Shown here: positions 1-13,300 of the stretch, piece by piece
Numbering within the stretch: the stretch's first letter is position 1
Layout of the letters: each line of letters opens with the position of its first letter
NCBI RefSeq assembly: GCF_000165425.1
Contig: NW_001798956.1
Span: 511,399 to 575,398, forward strand
DNA from: Paramecium tetraurelia
Taxonomy: Eukaryota > Ciliophora > Oligohymenophorea > Peniculida > Parameciidae
Length of the DNA stretch: 64,000 nucleotides
Reading direction: 5' to 3'
Program-made: the position numbers and the translations under genes
Notes under the pieces: model-generated
Seen by the model: the letters and a program-made list of their open reading frames with translations, nothing else
Databases searched by the model: none
Told to the model about the DNA's origin: nothing

Positions 1-597
1 CAGCAAATGTTCTCTCGTAATGTTCTTGTCGAAGCTTTGTGTTCAATTTGCCTACATACTACTCCTATGATCTTCTTTGGTAGATTAATTGTTCAGAACG
101 GTTACGAGTAGAACTTTATATCATATTTAATTTAATAATTTTCTTTAAGACAAGAACTATTCACTCAGGTTGAGCAATTCACCCAATAATCAAATTTTGA
201 CACTATTCTCTCCTATCTTTATATAAAATTGGGCTAATGTGATTTTTTATTACTACTTATAATCAAAAGTTAAAGTTAGAATAACATTACCAATTTGTAG
301 AACTCAGTAACCGTATCTTCTCTAATACTTTATCATCTTATAATGAATGCTATAAAGCTATTTTTATCTCCTCATCAAAGTCTGAGACTATCATTTTAAT
401 TGCAATCTCTTCCTTCAATCTCTTTCATTAGCTAGAATATTCTATTTATGGATTCTGTCCCCTACAAACACTTGTGCTCAATTATTAAACATCTCAATTT
501 TTATGCATTAATCTTATCTAATTCATTATTATTTGCTAACGTAAGATTATCATTTTTATTTTCCACAGAAATAGACTTTTCCTGTTAAATAGGCTGA
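1..597 (+). CDS. 3' end of an unidentified gene (partial, exon structure unresolved)
   Basis: Long stretches are open when TAA and TAG are read as Gln, and the gene ends at TGA 595-597. The last intron is probably 541-568 (28 nt, GTAAG...CAG). Splicing it joins the third reading frame (residues ending FIIICQ) to the final exon IDFSCQIG. Upstream, more than one frame is open, so at least one further short intron is needed between about 110 and 310. I do not recognise the product; no catalytic motif is visible. It begins outside the window. Confidence is moderate that this is coding and low for the exact exons. Confidence 0.5.
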
Positions 598-713
598 AAT
601 CTTAAGCATTCTTTTCATCTTACAAACTTTAATTATAAAGCAAAATTTAAGAGGTTCACTTAATTTACTTATTTCTTTTAAATTACTAAAAGTATTAATT
701 ACTATTTAAAATA

Positions 714-1201
714 ATGAATTAAGACTTAGATCAGAAGTCAATAGTATGAAAAGATTATCATAATAATAGGATTAAATAATAGACAAAAAGTTAGCTATTA
801 TGGAGGCTGAATATGAGCTGTTTAAGAAATACGACAATCCAAATTACAAAGGAGCTGACTATCCAATTGATTAAATTAATAATTAAAGCAATGATAATCA
901 ATAAAAAGAAAATGATGATGAAGAACAAGATCAAGGTAAAGATAAGGATGAAAACATGAATTTAGACGAAGATGATGAATTTTAAGAATATCAAGGCTAT
1001 GAAAAAATGGAAGAGAATTCTGATAAAGAAGAAGAAGATGATATAAATTATGATCAAGTAGAGCATGTCGATCCATTTGCTAAACCTTTAGATGTAGATT
1101 TAATTAAGAAATGCATGGCAGAAATCCATATGCCCACTCCTGCATGGGCTTAAAATTTATAAGGATGGGAATAAAGATTGAGTTAAATGAAATAGTTATG
1201 A
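714..1201 (+). CDS. small acidic hypothetical protein (153 aa)
   Basis: Start ATG at 714 (MNQDLDQKSI), one 26-nt intron at 744-769, stop TGA 1199-1201. The spliced exons give exactly 154 codons. The N-terminal third is helical (KKLAIMEAEYELFKKYDNPN). A very acidic Glu/Asp/Gln middle follows, and the C-terminus looks ordered and proline/tryptophan-containing (DVDLIKKCMAEIHMPTPAWA). The contrast between a low-complexity acidic linker and a compact C-terminal motif suggests a short binding module, but I do not recognise the family. The next gene is convergent, only about 25 nt away. Confidence 0.7.
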
Positions 1202-1225
1202 TAAGTTTTTAGAAAAACAAAAAAA

Positions 1226-3689
1226 TCAGTAACCAATAGTTGCTAATGTTACTAGCAATGTAGCACATGTTTCAGCCTTATTTTCATCCAAATCAAGATT
1301 ATCCAAAATAGCCATTTTTATATGCTACTTTCCCAAATCTTCTTAATGAGAACACAGTTTTGCTAGTTTATATAATTATTCAAAATGTTATCCTAATTTT
1401 ATTTCTAGTTTATCTCTCAAAATTCTAGAACCACTCTGGTTTCCTCGTTGAGGTTCTGGTTAGGATTTTGAAGTATTCACAATTTAGATTTATTCTGAGT
1501 TGCCTTACATCCAAGTATTTACTTGCTTTTTGGGATGTAAGGTATCGGTATTTTCTCTAAAATCTTCGCTTGAATCTTCTGAGTATATTCTAGATCCTTC
1601 AGAATCGTTATCTCCTTATGTTGGAGGCTCCTCTATTTTTTTAGGTTGTTCTGACTAAATATAATAGAATCTATATAATTACAAGCACATTCTTCAATTC
1701 ATTTATCATCTCTTTCATATCCTCTTCACTGTTTCTTTTTTTAATTACTTATGGTTTTTTTTAGAACGGATCCTTATATATGATTTTATAGATTTTTTTT
1801 TTATTTTTTTCTTCATCTGTTTTTGAAGTAGATGTCTTACTTGGTTGTTTGGTAGGTTTTTTCTAAGTAACATCAAATACTTAAAGCTAATTTTAGAAGT
1901 CAAATGCAGCAGTATCAACAGTTTGTTTGTTATTTTAAATTTATTATTATTCTTCTGAAGTTTAAAAGTCACTAATGGTAGTTTTGTCTAATAATTTCTA
2001 TTCTGGAGTTTCTGATATTTTTTCCAATTATTGTTATTATTAAAATACTAATTAATGCTATTAAGTTGTAATTATTTCTTCAGATATCTTCCTCTCTCTC
2101 TGTTTCTTAATAAATTATTCCAATAATTTAGGCTTGGCGTGAACTCTATATATCGGTTTGATAACTTCTTCTTCAGATTTTTATCCTAATTTTATTTTTT
2201 AGATTTAATCCAATTTAGATAATCCCTTAATATTTTTAATGTGAGGCTTATCTAAGACATTTTAAAAAAACTTAGGACTTCCTTATTCGCTATTTTTGGT
2301 CCCTTCTTCCAATATCTGATCAGAACCTTAAAAAGAATCAGGACTTTCTTTAGTTACAAATCTAGAGTTTTTTTATTTATGTGCAATTCCCAAATCTGGT
2401 GTTGATGGTTGAATTCGCTAACTAGGTAGCTAATATAATTATTATCGACTCGTTTGTTGTCTTGAAATTGGAGGTCTTTCAGGCTTTGATAGTTTAATTT
2501 CTGGTAATTTCCTAAGGTCAGTGTTTTTTCTTTATTTTTATTAACAGATAGGAGGACTTTTGATGCCAGGTAATTATTATTATTATTATTATTGTTATTG
2601 TTATTGTTATTGTTATTATGTTTAGTTTCTACTTTTTGGAGTCTATTCCGTTTGATCTACTTTAAGATCTTAATCATCTATTAATGGTATAGTGGTATCC
2701 GTTAATTGAATCTATTGATTATGTAAAATGGTATGATCAAATTCGCTTCTCTTCATGGTTTCAGATAGAAAGTTCTTTATTCTATTTGTGATGATTGGCA
2801 TTTTTAATATCTAATGGACATCTGGTCTTTTCTCAGGATTCACTGTCAGAAGTTAATTCACAAGGCTACCTTTGATTAATAATGAGTGTTGATTTACGTT
2901 CTCAATTATGACGAATAGTTATTTGAGATAGCTTAATACTGCCCACGAACTATTTTTAATGCTAGTGATGCTAACGAGTCTGCATTGAACGGAGGAGTTT
3001 TAGCACACATCTAAGATATAATTCTCTTGAATACTTCGTATAATATGACTCCCAAAGACCAAACATCACCTTTAAAACTATAAGGTTTGTTTTCTAGCAA
3101 TTCTGGAGCCAAATAATATGGAGTACCGACCATTGTATGTGCTTTGTCACGAGTGTTATCTAGCAATCTTGCAATTCCAAAATCTCCCAACCTTATCCTC
3201 ATATCCTTTGTAAGGAACATGTTTTATGTTTTAATATCTCGGTGAATGACTTTACGATCATGACAATGTTTGATTGCTAAACACATTTAAGTAAACCAAT
3301 CTAAAATTCTGGATTCTGGGATAGAACCTTCATAATTTTTAATCAATTGTGCCAGATCTCCTCCTATTTTGAATCAATTAATTATTATTTATACCCTCAG
3401 CATAATCCATTACAATACATAATTTCCCTTTGACAGTTTTGTAAACCTCTCTAAAGTTGATGATGTTGGGATGCTTTAGTTGAGCCATGATTCTAAACTC
3501 TTAATAGGTTTCCTAATCGTTTTAAATTCTCTTTACTTTTTTTTCCTCCTCACTTAAATACCTCATATCCATCTGCTTAATTACGCAAAGAGAATGATCT
3601 TTCAAGGACTCACACAAGTAGGCTTTCCCAAACGATCCTTATCCCAGCAAGCGAATTCTCTTGTAAACATCTGATTCTTTAGGTCTCAT
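1226..3689 (-). CDS. NEK-type Ser/Thr protein kinase (790 aa)
   Basis: The CDS is complement(1226..1654, 1683..2865, 2898..3363, 3395..3689), exactly 791 codons. The kinase domain starts almost at the N-terminus. The glycine loop is [11 protein letters not shown], the catalytic Lys lies in VIKQMDM, and the hinge is IVMDYAEG followed by GDLAQL as in NIMA kinases. The catalytic loop is HRDIKTQN, followed by GDFGIAR, then GTPYYLAPE and [11 protein letters not shown]. The helix region ends near residue 270 with [12 protein letters not shown]. The remaining ~500 residues are low complexity: a poly-Q run (2571-2618), Ser/Pro/Lys-rich linkers and a more ordered C-terminal stretch (CSHQEDLGKQHIKMAIL...). 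Paramecium has many NEK paralogues, often tied to cilia and the cortex; which one this is cannot be told here. Confidence 0.9.
2571..2618 (-). repeat. poly-Q tract written with TAA and CAA codons
   Basis: On the minus strand, in the NEK kinase frame, this microsatellite-like tract alternates TAA and CAA. It therefore encodes an uninterrupted glutamine run only under the ciliate code. It sits in the disordered region after the kinase domain. Confidence 0.85.
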
Positions 3690-3833
3690 TTAATAAATTA
3701 ACTTAATATTTGATCGATAAGTTACACGACAATAATATGTAGCGAACAAAAAAATACATATACATCTATTATACTATACAAAGCGATTGGTTTATAATTG
3801 CAAATTATTAATATTAAGAATTCATTATTTTTT

Positions 3834-4533
3834 ATGTCTGGATCTATTACAAATTTTAGTTCGAATATACATTAAGTGCCTATTAAGGATTTGTTTAGCA
3901 ACTATCCAGACAATCAAAGTGAAGAATAGGAATAGAAAATCATTGAATAATTAACCTCTTAGCCTATTTATGTTAATTAGTAATTTGTAAAGGATTGGAT
4001 AGTTTTCACAAAAGATTTACTCAGAAAGTAACAGGAGGCACAGTAGGCAGAGACAAATTTATAAAATTTACAGATATTGTATCTGTAGGCTAAGGGTGAG
4101 CTAAAGGTAATTAATATATAAAATAATCAAGAGAAAAGAAATGTTTGGCAGTGCGACAACAGCCGAATTGTTAATGAGTTAAAATTTCAAGGAAAAATTA
4201 ATCACAGATAAACTCAAAAGCATATAGGAGTAGCTCTAAAAGAAAAAAGACGATGTTCCTAATTTGATATATGTAGATATTTTCGCCGCTAAAATTGAGA
4301 GTTAAGACATCTTAATATAAGCTAAAGAATTACTGGAATAATTAGAATAGTACAATACGGATTTATTAAATCGATCATAAGATCAAGAACTAAGTTTTCA
4401 ATTATTATCAACCGGTTCCTAAAACTTTTCAGATGAATAAACTTGGAGAATGAATTAGCAACAGCAGTAAAATTAAAGAGAAAACACAAACCCTGATTTG
4501 GGATCATAGAATGATTATACTATACAATCATGA
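3834..4533 (+). CDS. coiled-coil hypothetical protein (224 aa)
   Basis: Start ATG 3834 (MSGSITNFSS), one 25-nt intron at 4107-4131, stop TGA 4531-4533. The exons sum to 225 codons. The protein is mostly helical with Gln/Glu/Lys heptads (DWIVFTKDLLRKQQEAQQAE, KLKSIQEQLQKK). It has one more hydrophobic segment (LIYVDIFAAKIESQDILIQ) and a polar Gln/Asn-rich tail. The architecture resembles a structural coiled-coil subunit such as those in nucleoporin or centrosomal complexes, but I cannot assign it. It lies between the divergently transcribed NEK kinase and the convergent SEC24 gene. Confidence 0.75.
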
Positions 4534-4565
4534 ATTTAATTATTTATCTAATATATAAGATTATC

Positions 4566-7291
4566 TCACACACCTCCTTTATTTTAGATAGCTCCATGCA
4601 ATTCACAAAGATAGTCAGCATATGATTTTTCAAGTTGCTATTCGTCCTCAACCAATTTTGATTGTACTAAAGAAGCCTATGGAGAACTACCCATATGTTA
4701 TTATAAAATACTTCTAGCGAACAACTCTTACAGGAACATAAGTGCCACCTCTGATCTACTGTAATGATTCGATGATATTTTAGACTTTGGTGCTGTAATC
4801 AGTCTCAATTTTTGTAAATAATTCTATCGAGTTTAGTTCTGCAAAAGAGTTCACTCCAAATAGCTAATATTTGATGATTAAATTACATTCTATAATAATT
4901 ATTAATCTGCATTCTATCCGACATAAATATATATGAATTAGCTTGTATCTAAGAGGTAAATTCCGTCTGATTTTATTTTATCGATTGTGGTGGCAATATT
5001 GTGTGGCAATGCTGTCTTTTCTTCGTCAGTCATAGTACCCACATAATATTTGTCAGCCACAAGTTAATTATTAATGTCATGAATTGGGAACAGTTTAGGA
5101 TAAAAGAAATTATTTAGAAAATGCATTGATTGAGTCAAAACTAAATGAATTTCAAAGATTCTATTATCTATTCTCACATTTCCGTATTTCAGTAGATCAC
5201 GCTTTGATAGAGTTTATAAATAAAGAGGTAAGATTTTAATGGCTTCTGGTAAAATCAGCTATCCTGAAGGACTATTGCTCGAGCACTAAATTAAATATGA
5301 ATAATACATATTTTCGATAAGCATGTAAGATATTGACAACTGACTCGAATAGAGTTTGTCTAATTTGTTTAATCGGTTGAACCATGATGTTTGGTAGATT
5401 CTTCCTGCTTAGTAAGGTAGCAATGCAATCGACATCTCCAGTTTTGAAAATGTTGTGCCATGCATTGTTTCCACTGTTTTTATTAACAACTTACAATTGT
5501 AAATTGAACACTCGAATCACTCTCTGTCCTTATTAATTAGTGAATAATAATGCATATTAGATATAGGCTTCAGGATCCAATATCTTTTCCTCTTACTTCA
5601 ACATAATAGCAATGGATTGATCTGAATTTAGAGTAGACAATTCCAAATCTCTAACAGATATTTTTCCACCTCCAGTATAATAATCAAACAATATAATTCC
5701 TGGAGAAGTTCTGACAGTCATGATGAGATCATAAGCATAAGACCTTGTAAGGTTCCTATATAATGCATAATGTAATTCTGTTCCATTAATTTATTAGTTG
5801 TAATGAGGGTAAAAATAAATGCTGCCCCCAGTTAAATTTGAAACTGGAGAGACAGTAGCTAATTCAAAATTTTCATCGTTCGCTACAAATAAGTCAACTG
5901 AGATGTGATTCCTGAGACATGTTTGTCCTAACTTCACATAAGCTTGATCGTTAGGTTAATAAAACAACTTCTCTTAATCAGTACCGAATAATTTAGTGTC
6001 AGTTGGTTTTTATGGTAGTTTGCCTATTCCATATCTCGGTGCTGAACATCCAAAATACAATATACGTCCACTTCTGGGTTACATCAATTAGACTGCATTT
6101 GATAACACTGTTCCAACAGAAACAAGTTAATTTGCCTATTGAGTAATGGTTTCCCCAAACTTACTGAGCTTCTCTAACATATAATCAATTTTATCTCTGT
6201 CATTCTCTATGTTTAAGAATAGCTTCTCTGGTGGAAGTGGCACATTAGCTTCATCAATTTCACTAACTACTATTATTTAAGGTTCTCCAGTTAAGGTTTT
6301 AGGAATGTTATAAAATTAAATTTTTGAATCAAATGTTATAAATGCAACGTCTGTTTTATCTGGATATGGAATGGTATCCAAAATTGATTGAAGAGAGGAA
6401 ATCACTTAGGAGTACAAACCCTTAGCCACTGATATTTGAGTCAACTCTATACAGAACAATATCAAAGTGTTCTTAATCTCCTTTTTTATATAACTAGTAG
6501 GGGCTATAGATTTCATAACAACCTTTATTTAACTCATCTCTTTAAAATTTATCACCTCTTTAGTTTCCCTAACCCAACACACAATAATAATCAGGTGGCA
6601 CCTAATTCTTCATTTTACAAATGTTGCACACATAGATATTACCTCCTTAACCAAATTAAAAGTAAGGACTAACATATGCTTTACATCTCTAGCAACGCAA
6701 TGGTTCACTCGTAAATTCTACTTAAGGCAATTCTGATTCAAAAAGAGATGGTTCCATTAGTGGCTAAACAACGATACCAAATGGAATCTCTGTTTATTGT
6801 AGAATAGAGGGCTCATTTCCTATTGCATATACTGAACTTCTCATATATCTAGGACCGCAATTTCCTTCATCAAAAGTCTAATAAAATTGATGCACAGAAG
6901 GAGGGTGATATAAAGGGGCAGGAGCTGTTGAGAACCTCTTATAAATATTAATAAATACTATTAATACAGGATAGATTCCTCTGACTTTACATATGGTCTA
7001 GGAATCTAATCAACATCTATTTTTGATGGTTTTCGCTACTACTCTACCTATTATTGGGGAAATATTTATTAAGGTTAATGTGGTTGTTATTGTTGGTATT
7101 ATTATTGACCTGCATGTTATTATTATTATGCATTGTATTATTATTAATGATTATCTTGTTATGGCTATTAGTATGCATTTGCTTATCTTTATTGCACAGG
7201 AGGCTATTATATAGGTTATTCAGGTTCTCGATTGATTGGCTATTACTATTGAGTTCTTCTTAAATGAGGTGGCAGATCTACGTTCTTCCAT
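4566..7291 (-). CDS. SEC24: COPII coat subunit SEC24 (one frameshift, 5' end uncertain)
   Basis: SEC24 packages cargo into COPII vesicles at ER exit sites together with SEC23. Seen in order: a Gln/Pro/Tyr-rich N-terminus; IPRPYV; the zinc finger (CQRC ... CNIC); VPPDYYC and RDELNKGCYEIY; the trunk domain; the beta-sandwich; the helical segment (YLQTLSKRDLLKYGN); the gelsolin-like segment (IYLLDTSQFIYIYVGQ, LFGVNSF); and the end (LVEDE, ADYLCELHGAIQNKGG). Introns are at 4687-4711, 4864-4886, 5286-5307 and 6936-6958. The frame changes by one base at the T6 run 6482-6487 (A6 on the coding strand). With five A residues the conserved sequence reads through and the codon count is exact. The start is unresolved: ATG 7291 is in a different frame from the Q-rich exon. 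Stop is TGA 4566-4568. Confidence 0.92.
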
Positions 7292-7348
7292 TATTGAACA
7301 CGTAAAATTATTAATTAAATTTAATTATTTCATAAGTTATTTATAAGC

Positions 7349-10300
7349 TCATTCTTTGAATTCTTCTGATTTCTACTTTGAAACTTTAGCAGAATTAATA
7401 GCTAAAACAATTACAATATATATATACATAATGTCTTTTAGCCTTACTTATCATAGTCTCGATGTTATTTTGGATCATATGGCCATTTCTCTATAAGTTC
7501 TAATGGATTTTCTAGATAACTTCCTTAACCAAAATTGACTTTCAATCCATAAATTTTACCCTAAATGATAAAATCTATATAATACCCAAAATGAAGGATG
7601 ACCAATGTCATTGATGATATGTAAATAGAATTCATTAGGTATGATATGTTGTACAGAAAGCTCTTTTTTCTTGAGGTCCTTCTGGCAATAAAACGTATGC
7701 CCCCTTGCATGACCTTTTTCGTATCCAAAGTAAACAAATGTCCATTGGTTTTTTATTAATTCAAATGAATGGGAAACTGGTTCAAATAAAGGATCCTTTA
7801 TAGTGTATGTACTGGCCAACAATTCATCAGTTTTTGTAAAAACAGCAAGTGTGCGATCTCCTATGAATTTTTCATCCCCTGCTATATCTTGACTATTAGT
7901 AGTTAATCTCACTAATCCTCTAAAATCATTTTCCATTTCAGGTAATAAAACAGCTGTTTGATACCAAAAACCAAAGCTATATGAATGAACCTAAGACCTA
8001 TCAGCGAATTCATAATTGAGTTTATCCTTTTTAGTATCCATATCCTCCCAATTGGTTGTATCCATCATAGAAACAGGCCATACAAAATCATCAGCTTGTT
8101 GTGGAAAAACAGGTAGTGAGCGATGTAATTTATGTATCATCTCAACTACTTTTTGTGAGTCATTGATGAAGCTACCAGAACCTAAGAAAATCCTTGGATC
8201 AAAATACCAGCCATGAAATGCTTTGTAACCGAATTCACTTGCTCCCAATACAAAATGTGCATATCCAGTCAACACCTAATGGGTGACATCTAAAGTGAGA
8301 TGAGCTGCCTTCTATTGTTCTTTAAACAATATCATTCCATAGAACTATTTATTTTTATATGCAGCATAAACATAGGTCCATTCTCCTTCAATGTTCTCAT
8401 ATGGCAATTAACCATCAACAGCATTTGCTGGTTTAGATGCATCATAAGTACTGAACTCATAATTTCCATAAGTAAGAAATGCTGATAAAACTCTATTTCC
8501 TAATTCACTCTTATCTTAGTATTATCTTTTATTTGAGAACCTAAATATTGTATGCACATCCGATCTGTCAATTAATGTGGTAGGGAATGCAATCAGCCAT
8601 CTTGTCCAGACACCTACAGCATATTCATCAACAGATTCTGTCTCTTCTGTAAAGGTTACTTCTAATTTTTCAGGGGTTTGGATAATGTGACTCTCTTTTT
8701 CAGACCATAGATGTTTTTGATTGATCTGAATGTGTCTAAAGTTAGGTAAATGGTCTTAATATCCTTTCTTTAAAACATCCACAAATGCACCTTATCCATA
8801 TTAAGCAACCCATTTTTAAAGATCACCTTGGAATTTTCTTGAATGTGGATCCTTCCCAACATAAATACCAATGAAATGAGGCACAAAATGCTAGACTCCA
8901 TTAAAAATGACTGGTTTGTCTTCTGCAAATAGATGCAACAATGTGTGAATCTGACCTGCATCTTCATTATAAGCCATATAAATATACGACCAAGCCTTTT
9001 TTGATTCAATAAGTTCAACCTTTTCCTCCAGGAATTTCGCCTCATTCCAATCTTTAAGTCCTTTAAGAGTGTAGGTACTCAATTTAATTGTATCACCTGC
9101 ACATATCTAAGCATGTAATGCTCGATCTCCTTATAATTTACGATCATTCAAATGCTCTTTATCATTATTAGTTATTCTAAACAATATTTAACAATTAGAG
9201 TTTATCTCTCCTTCTTTTTTTACTTAAGTTTCTGAGATCTTAAACCAACCAGATATAGCATATTCACCCACTCCACTCCAAGTGTCTCCAGTGCTTTCAC
9301 TACCTTCATTATTGTCCCCTTCTCCAATCAACTATTATTAACCATGTTTCTGTTTGTGAATGTATTCTACTGTCAATTCTTAAGGCAAGGCAAAACTAGA
9401 GTCAATTGATTTTAATAGTTCTTCGCCGTCATTTATAAATGATCCAACTCCAAAATGAGCAGCTATTTATGTCAATAAACCTTAGAATGGAGATATTTCA
9501 TTTTCTCCTCCTAAAATCAAATTTACATAATCTCCAAGTGGTTTATGCAATAATTTCTCATTTGTAGCATACTTAATCTCCTCACCATTGAAAACAAAAT
9601 AATTCGCTTACTACAACTACCTCTTATAACCAACATAGATGTAGTGCCATTTACCTTCTAGGTTTGAATAGGGTATAGTGCTGATTTCATTTGGAGCATC
9701 ATCATTTAAATCATACGTACCAAATAAATAATTATCTAGAATAACATAAGCACTCAAAACCCTGTCTCCAATTGCAATTCTACCACTATCTCTTTCATCA
9801 TTATATGTGAGTCTGAAAATTTACATCTCTGTTGGAGTATGCCACTATCTCTCTGGCCAAGCTTATAAATATCTTGCCCATAAACCAACTGAGTATTCTT
9901 AAACGCTCTCTATTTATCTGTCTGGTTCAGCAAATGTAATTTTCTATCCCAATTTATCAGGGTCACTTGATACCAATGTTATTGTATCATCTGCTTCCCA
10001 ATCAAATTTACTATCAGAACTAAATAATTTTGGTGCTGCCAAATAAACTGAAAGAGTATGAAAATTGTCTTCTCTATAACTGCCATCCCCTATATTTAAA
10101 ATAACTTAGGCAAGTCTACTATCAAAGGGTTTGATCAAAGCATCCCTTGTTAAAAATAACCAATAGTTAGATGAAACTGCATGCAAAGCAACTTCTAATC
10201 CTTAATGCTCTTCTTCATCAGCCTATAAATAATAACTAACTTTCTCATTATGCTTTGAATATCCAAAGTACACAAAAGTCCATACCTCCAATTACTATGA

Positions 10301-13300
10301 TGGAATCTAAGCTTCATATGAATTTGATAAAGAAAATGGGTTTAAACTGTAAGTACTGAACTCTATGCCATCTGTATGAAATAGAGCCAAAGTCCTATCT
10401 CCTATTTTTTATGCATCTGCTAAGCTGTCAGGATTGGTGGATGTGAATCTATATATCAATTATTGTGTTTTGACTGACTATTTGAACCATCTAAACCACA
10501 ATTAGATGCTGTACTCTCTAGCCTCTTCATTTATATGGGTGATATGGTGTTCTTCTTCGATTGTAGCAACATCATGCTTTCCTATCAAAACTTCATAATT
10601 CTTTGTTGGTGATAGAGTATCTGGAATAGTGTCCTTATTTTTTATCCTTTGTAACAAACCTTATTTCGAGTCAACATAAGATCCAGGTCCCAAATTGAAA
10701 CGAATTGTTGTGATTTGACCATTGAATGTTGAATAATATTTTCCTGCATTACCTATAATTAATTACAAATAATCGTTTAATAATGAATGCATAACATCCA
10801 TCTAAATTCCAGAAGTAATTTATTTAAAATTGGAGAATGCCATTGCATGTCCTTGCGTTTATGAGATACGTTTATAACTGAAATAGAGATAGGTCCATTC
10901 ACTTTCAGATTCAATTTAATAGGGAATATCTCCTGCAACATTATTTGATTTTGTAATGACATCATATGTTGCAAAATGATATGAGGACTTTCCTAATAAA
11001 ATTAAAAGCACTCTGTCTCCTGGGGCATCAAAATCTTTGTAATCTCTATTAGTTGTTAATCTGCTCAATCCCATTAATTGTGGTCTGCTGTAAATTGTAT
11101 TTTTATTTGAGAAGTATTAAAATTTAACCCAATAACCATAACCATATTCACTGACACCATGTAAATGTAATTTATCACTTTGTTCAAATTCAATCTTTAA
11201 GGGAACATCTTTATTTTGGGATGAACACTCTAAGATAGTTTCTTCATTATGCGCTTCTTAACCAGCTTATTATAATTTGATGTGATCTGTTCCACTAATG
11301 AATCCAAAATGAACTTTGATATTTTCATTTTCATCAAAGCCACCTTCTCTAAAAGCGCCGTCTCCAACGTTAATCACCCATGTCTTAATTTAACCTATAA
11401 ATTTGGAGAATTATTGTTTCTCTTAAATTAATACTGAAAACACAGCTAAGTAAAAATGATTTACTTCTTCTTATCTGAATTCACTCTCTGTAAATGTGTA
11501 CTTCAAATACCCATATGTTTTTCTTAATGATTGAGAAAATCCATAATAAATATAAGTCCATTGATCTGCATATTCACCATATTATTCATCATGAGCAGCC
11601 AATTTATACTCTTCTTCATTTTGATTGTAAGTAATGAAAGTAAAGGCTTGATCTCCCCTTGTAATTTGTAAAGTTTCCTCATTTTTGCCATCCAAATCAT
11701 CTATTCTTTTTTAAGCCATAGTAATAAGATGAGCAATTTTTCCGGTTTTTAAAGGCCCATTCCATTTAACCCATCCTGATAATGCATATTCTTCAGCTCC
11801 TTGATACTTTTCGAATTCGAATTAGATTGGTTCTTCTTTAATTTATTGAGGAGCGCCAACTAATTACAATGTTTGTCTTGAAATTGGATGGATATAAGCA
11901 CTTTCTGGAAGAGAATTTTGAGTATATAATTTCAAAATATCAGTTGTTGAAATAAACGACCCTGGTCCAAAGGAGAAAGTAATCCTAGCCATTTCACCAT
12001 TGAATAATGGAGCAGCAGTTTTGCCAATTACGAATTCTACATATTCAAATAAAAAGTCATGATATGTATCAAAGCTGATTTCCTCTACTTCCCCATCAAC
12101 TCCATTTTGAACATATCCCTTGGCTAATCCTTTATCTACATGTCTCTTGTATCCAAAGTAAACATAATGCCAGCGACCTTCCAATACTGTGAATGGAAGT
12201 TCTTCCTTCTCTTCTAAGGTTTAAAATTCGTAAGAATCGGTTGTTAGTGCTATAGACAAAGTTGTATCCTTCGGCGTAGTTGGTCTGTTAGCATTTAATC
12301 TCACAAGTTTTCCATTAACCGAATCAATCACATACCCTTAAGTTCCCAATCTGGCTATATTATGGATTGGAGCTCTTTTATTCAAATATTTGGGCAATGT
12401 GCTCAACCATCTAGTCCACATTCCGAATGCATATTCACTTTATCCATTAATCTTCATGCCTTCATCATTGTGAATTATAATCTTATCAACAACATTTTCA
12501 GCAGAATCATATTGAACATATCTCGCAGAGGTTATGTCTCCACCAACATATGTCACAGGTTTACCCACTTAATAAACTGCCATTACTCCATCTCCATAGT
12601 TGAATGTCATTCCAAAGTCTAGTCCTTCTCTGTATGCTCCAGTTCCCAAATAAATACCAACATATCCAATCTTACCATTAAATGGAGATATCACATCATC
12701 GCCACCAAGAGTAACCATTAAATTATTTACTAATTTATGTTAGATCCCTTTAAATTAAATTTCTCCTACTTGTCCTGGCTTGATAAGAGCACCATATGCT
12801 CTACCACCATCATTATCATAGCCAAAGTATACGTAAGTCCAAATAAACTCTTAACTTTCAACTGTCTTTGATAAATATGATTATCCTTTTGCTTTACTTC
12901 CTTTAATTGTGTAAGTGTTAAAATAAATGGCACATTTTGCTCCTCCTCCGAAAGTATGATGCAATTCTAATGCTCTATCTCCTAAAACTCCTTTTCCTGG
13001 AGCTTTATTCTTGTTTGATCTTAAATTAACTATTTAAAATGTATTAGGTTCATCTACTTTAAGATCATCGATCCATCTAAACCATAATCCGACAGCATAT
13101 TCTTCAATAATTAATTATGATTCTTGTGGATCAAAATGGAATGACTCGCCCTATTCATTTCCATTGAAAGATTTTGGTTTCGTCAATATATTCTCATCAA
13201 TAACTGCAGGAACATTCTAAGGTGGATTACTCAAAGTCTTAAGCACTTCATCTAATGCATCATCCCCATCAATAAATGCTGGAGCATCAATATCATAAAA

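Noticed and set aside
541-1201. Possible single fused gene running from the first ORF through the acidic protein via the 541-568 intron
   Set aside because: From the third reading frame that intron leads to a TGA at 595, and an independent start at 714 with a 26-nt intron gives a whole codon count, so two genes fit better.
7023-7263. Two plus-strand hydrophobic ORFs (Ile/Leu/Val-rich)
   Set aside because: They are antisense shadows of the Gln/Tyr-rich SEC24 N-terminal exon, whose TAA/CAA codons read as Leu/Ile/Val on the other strand.
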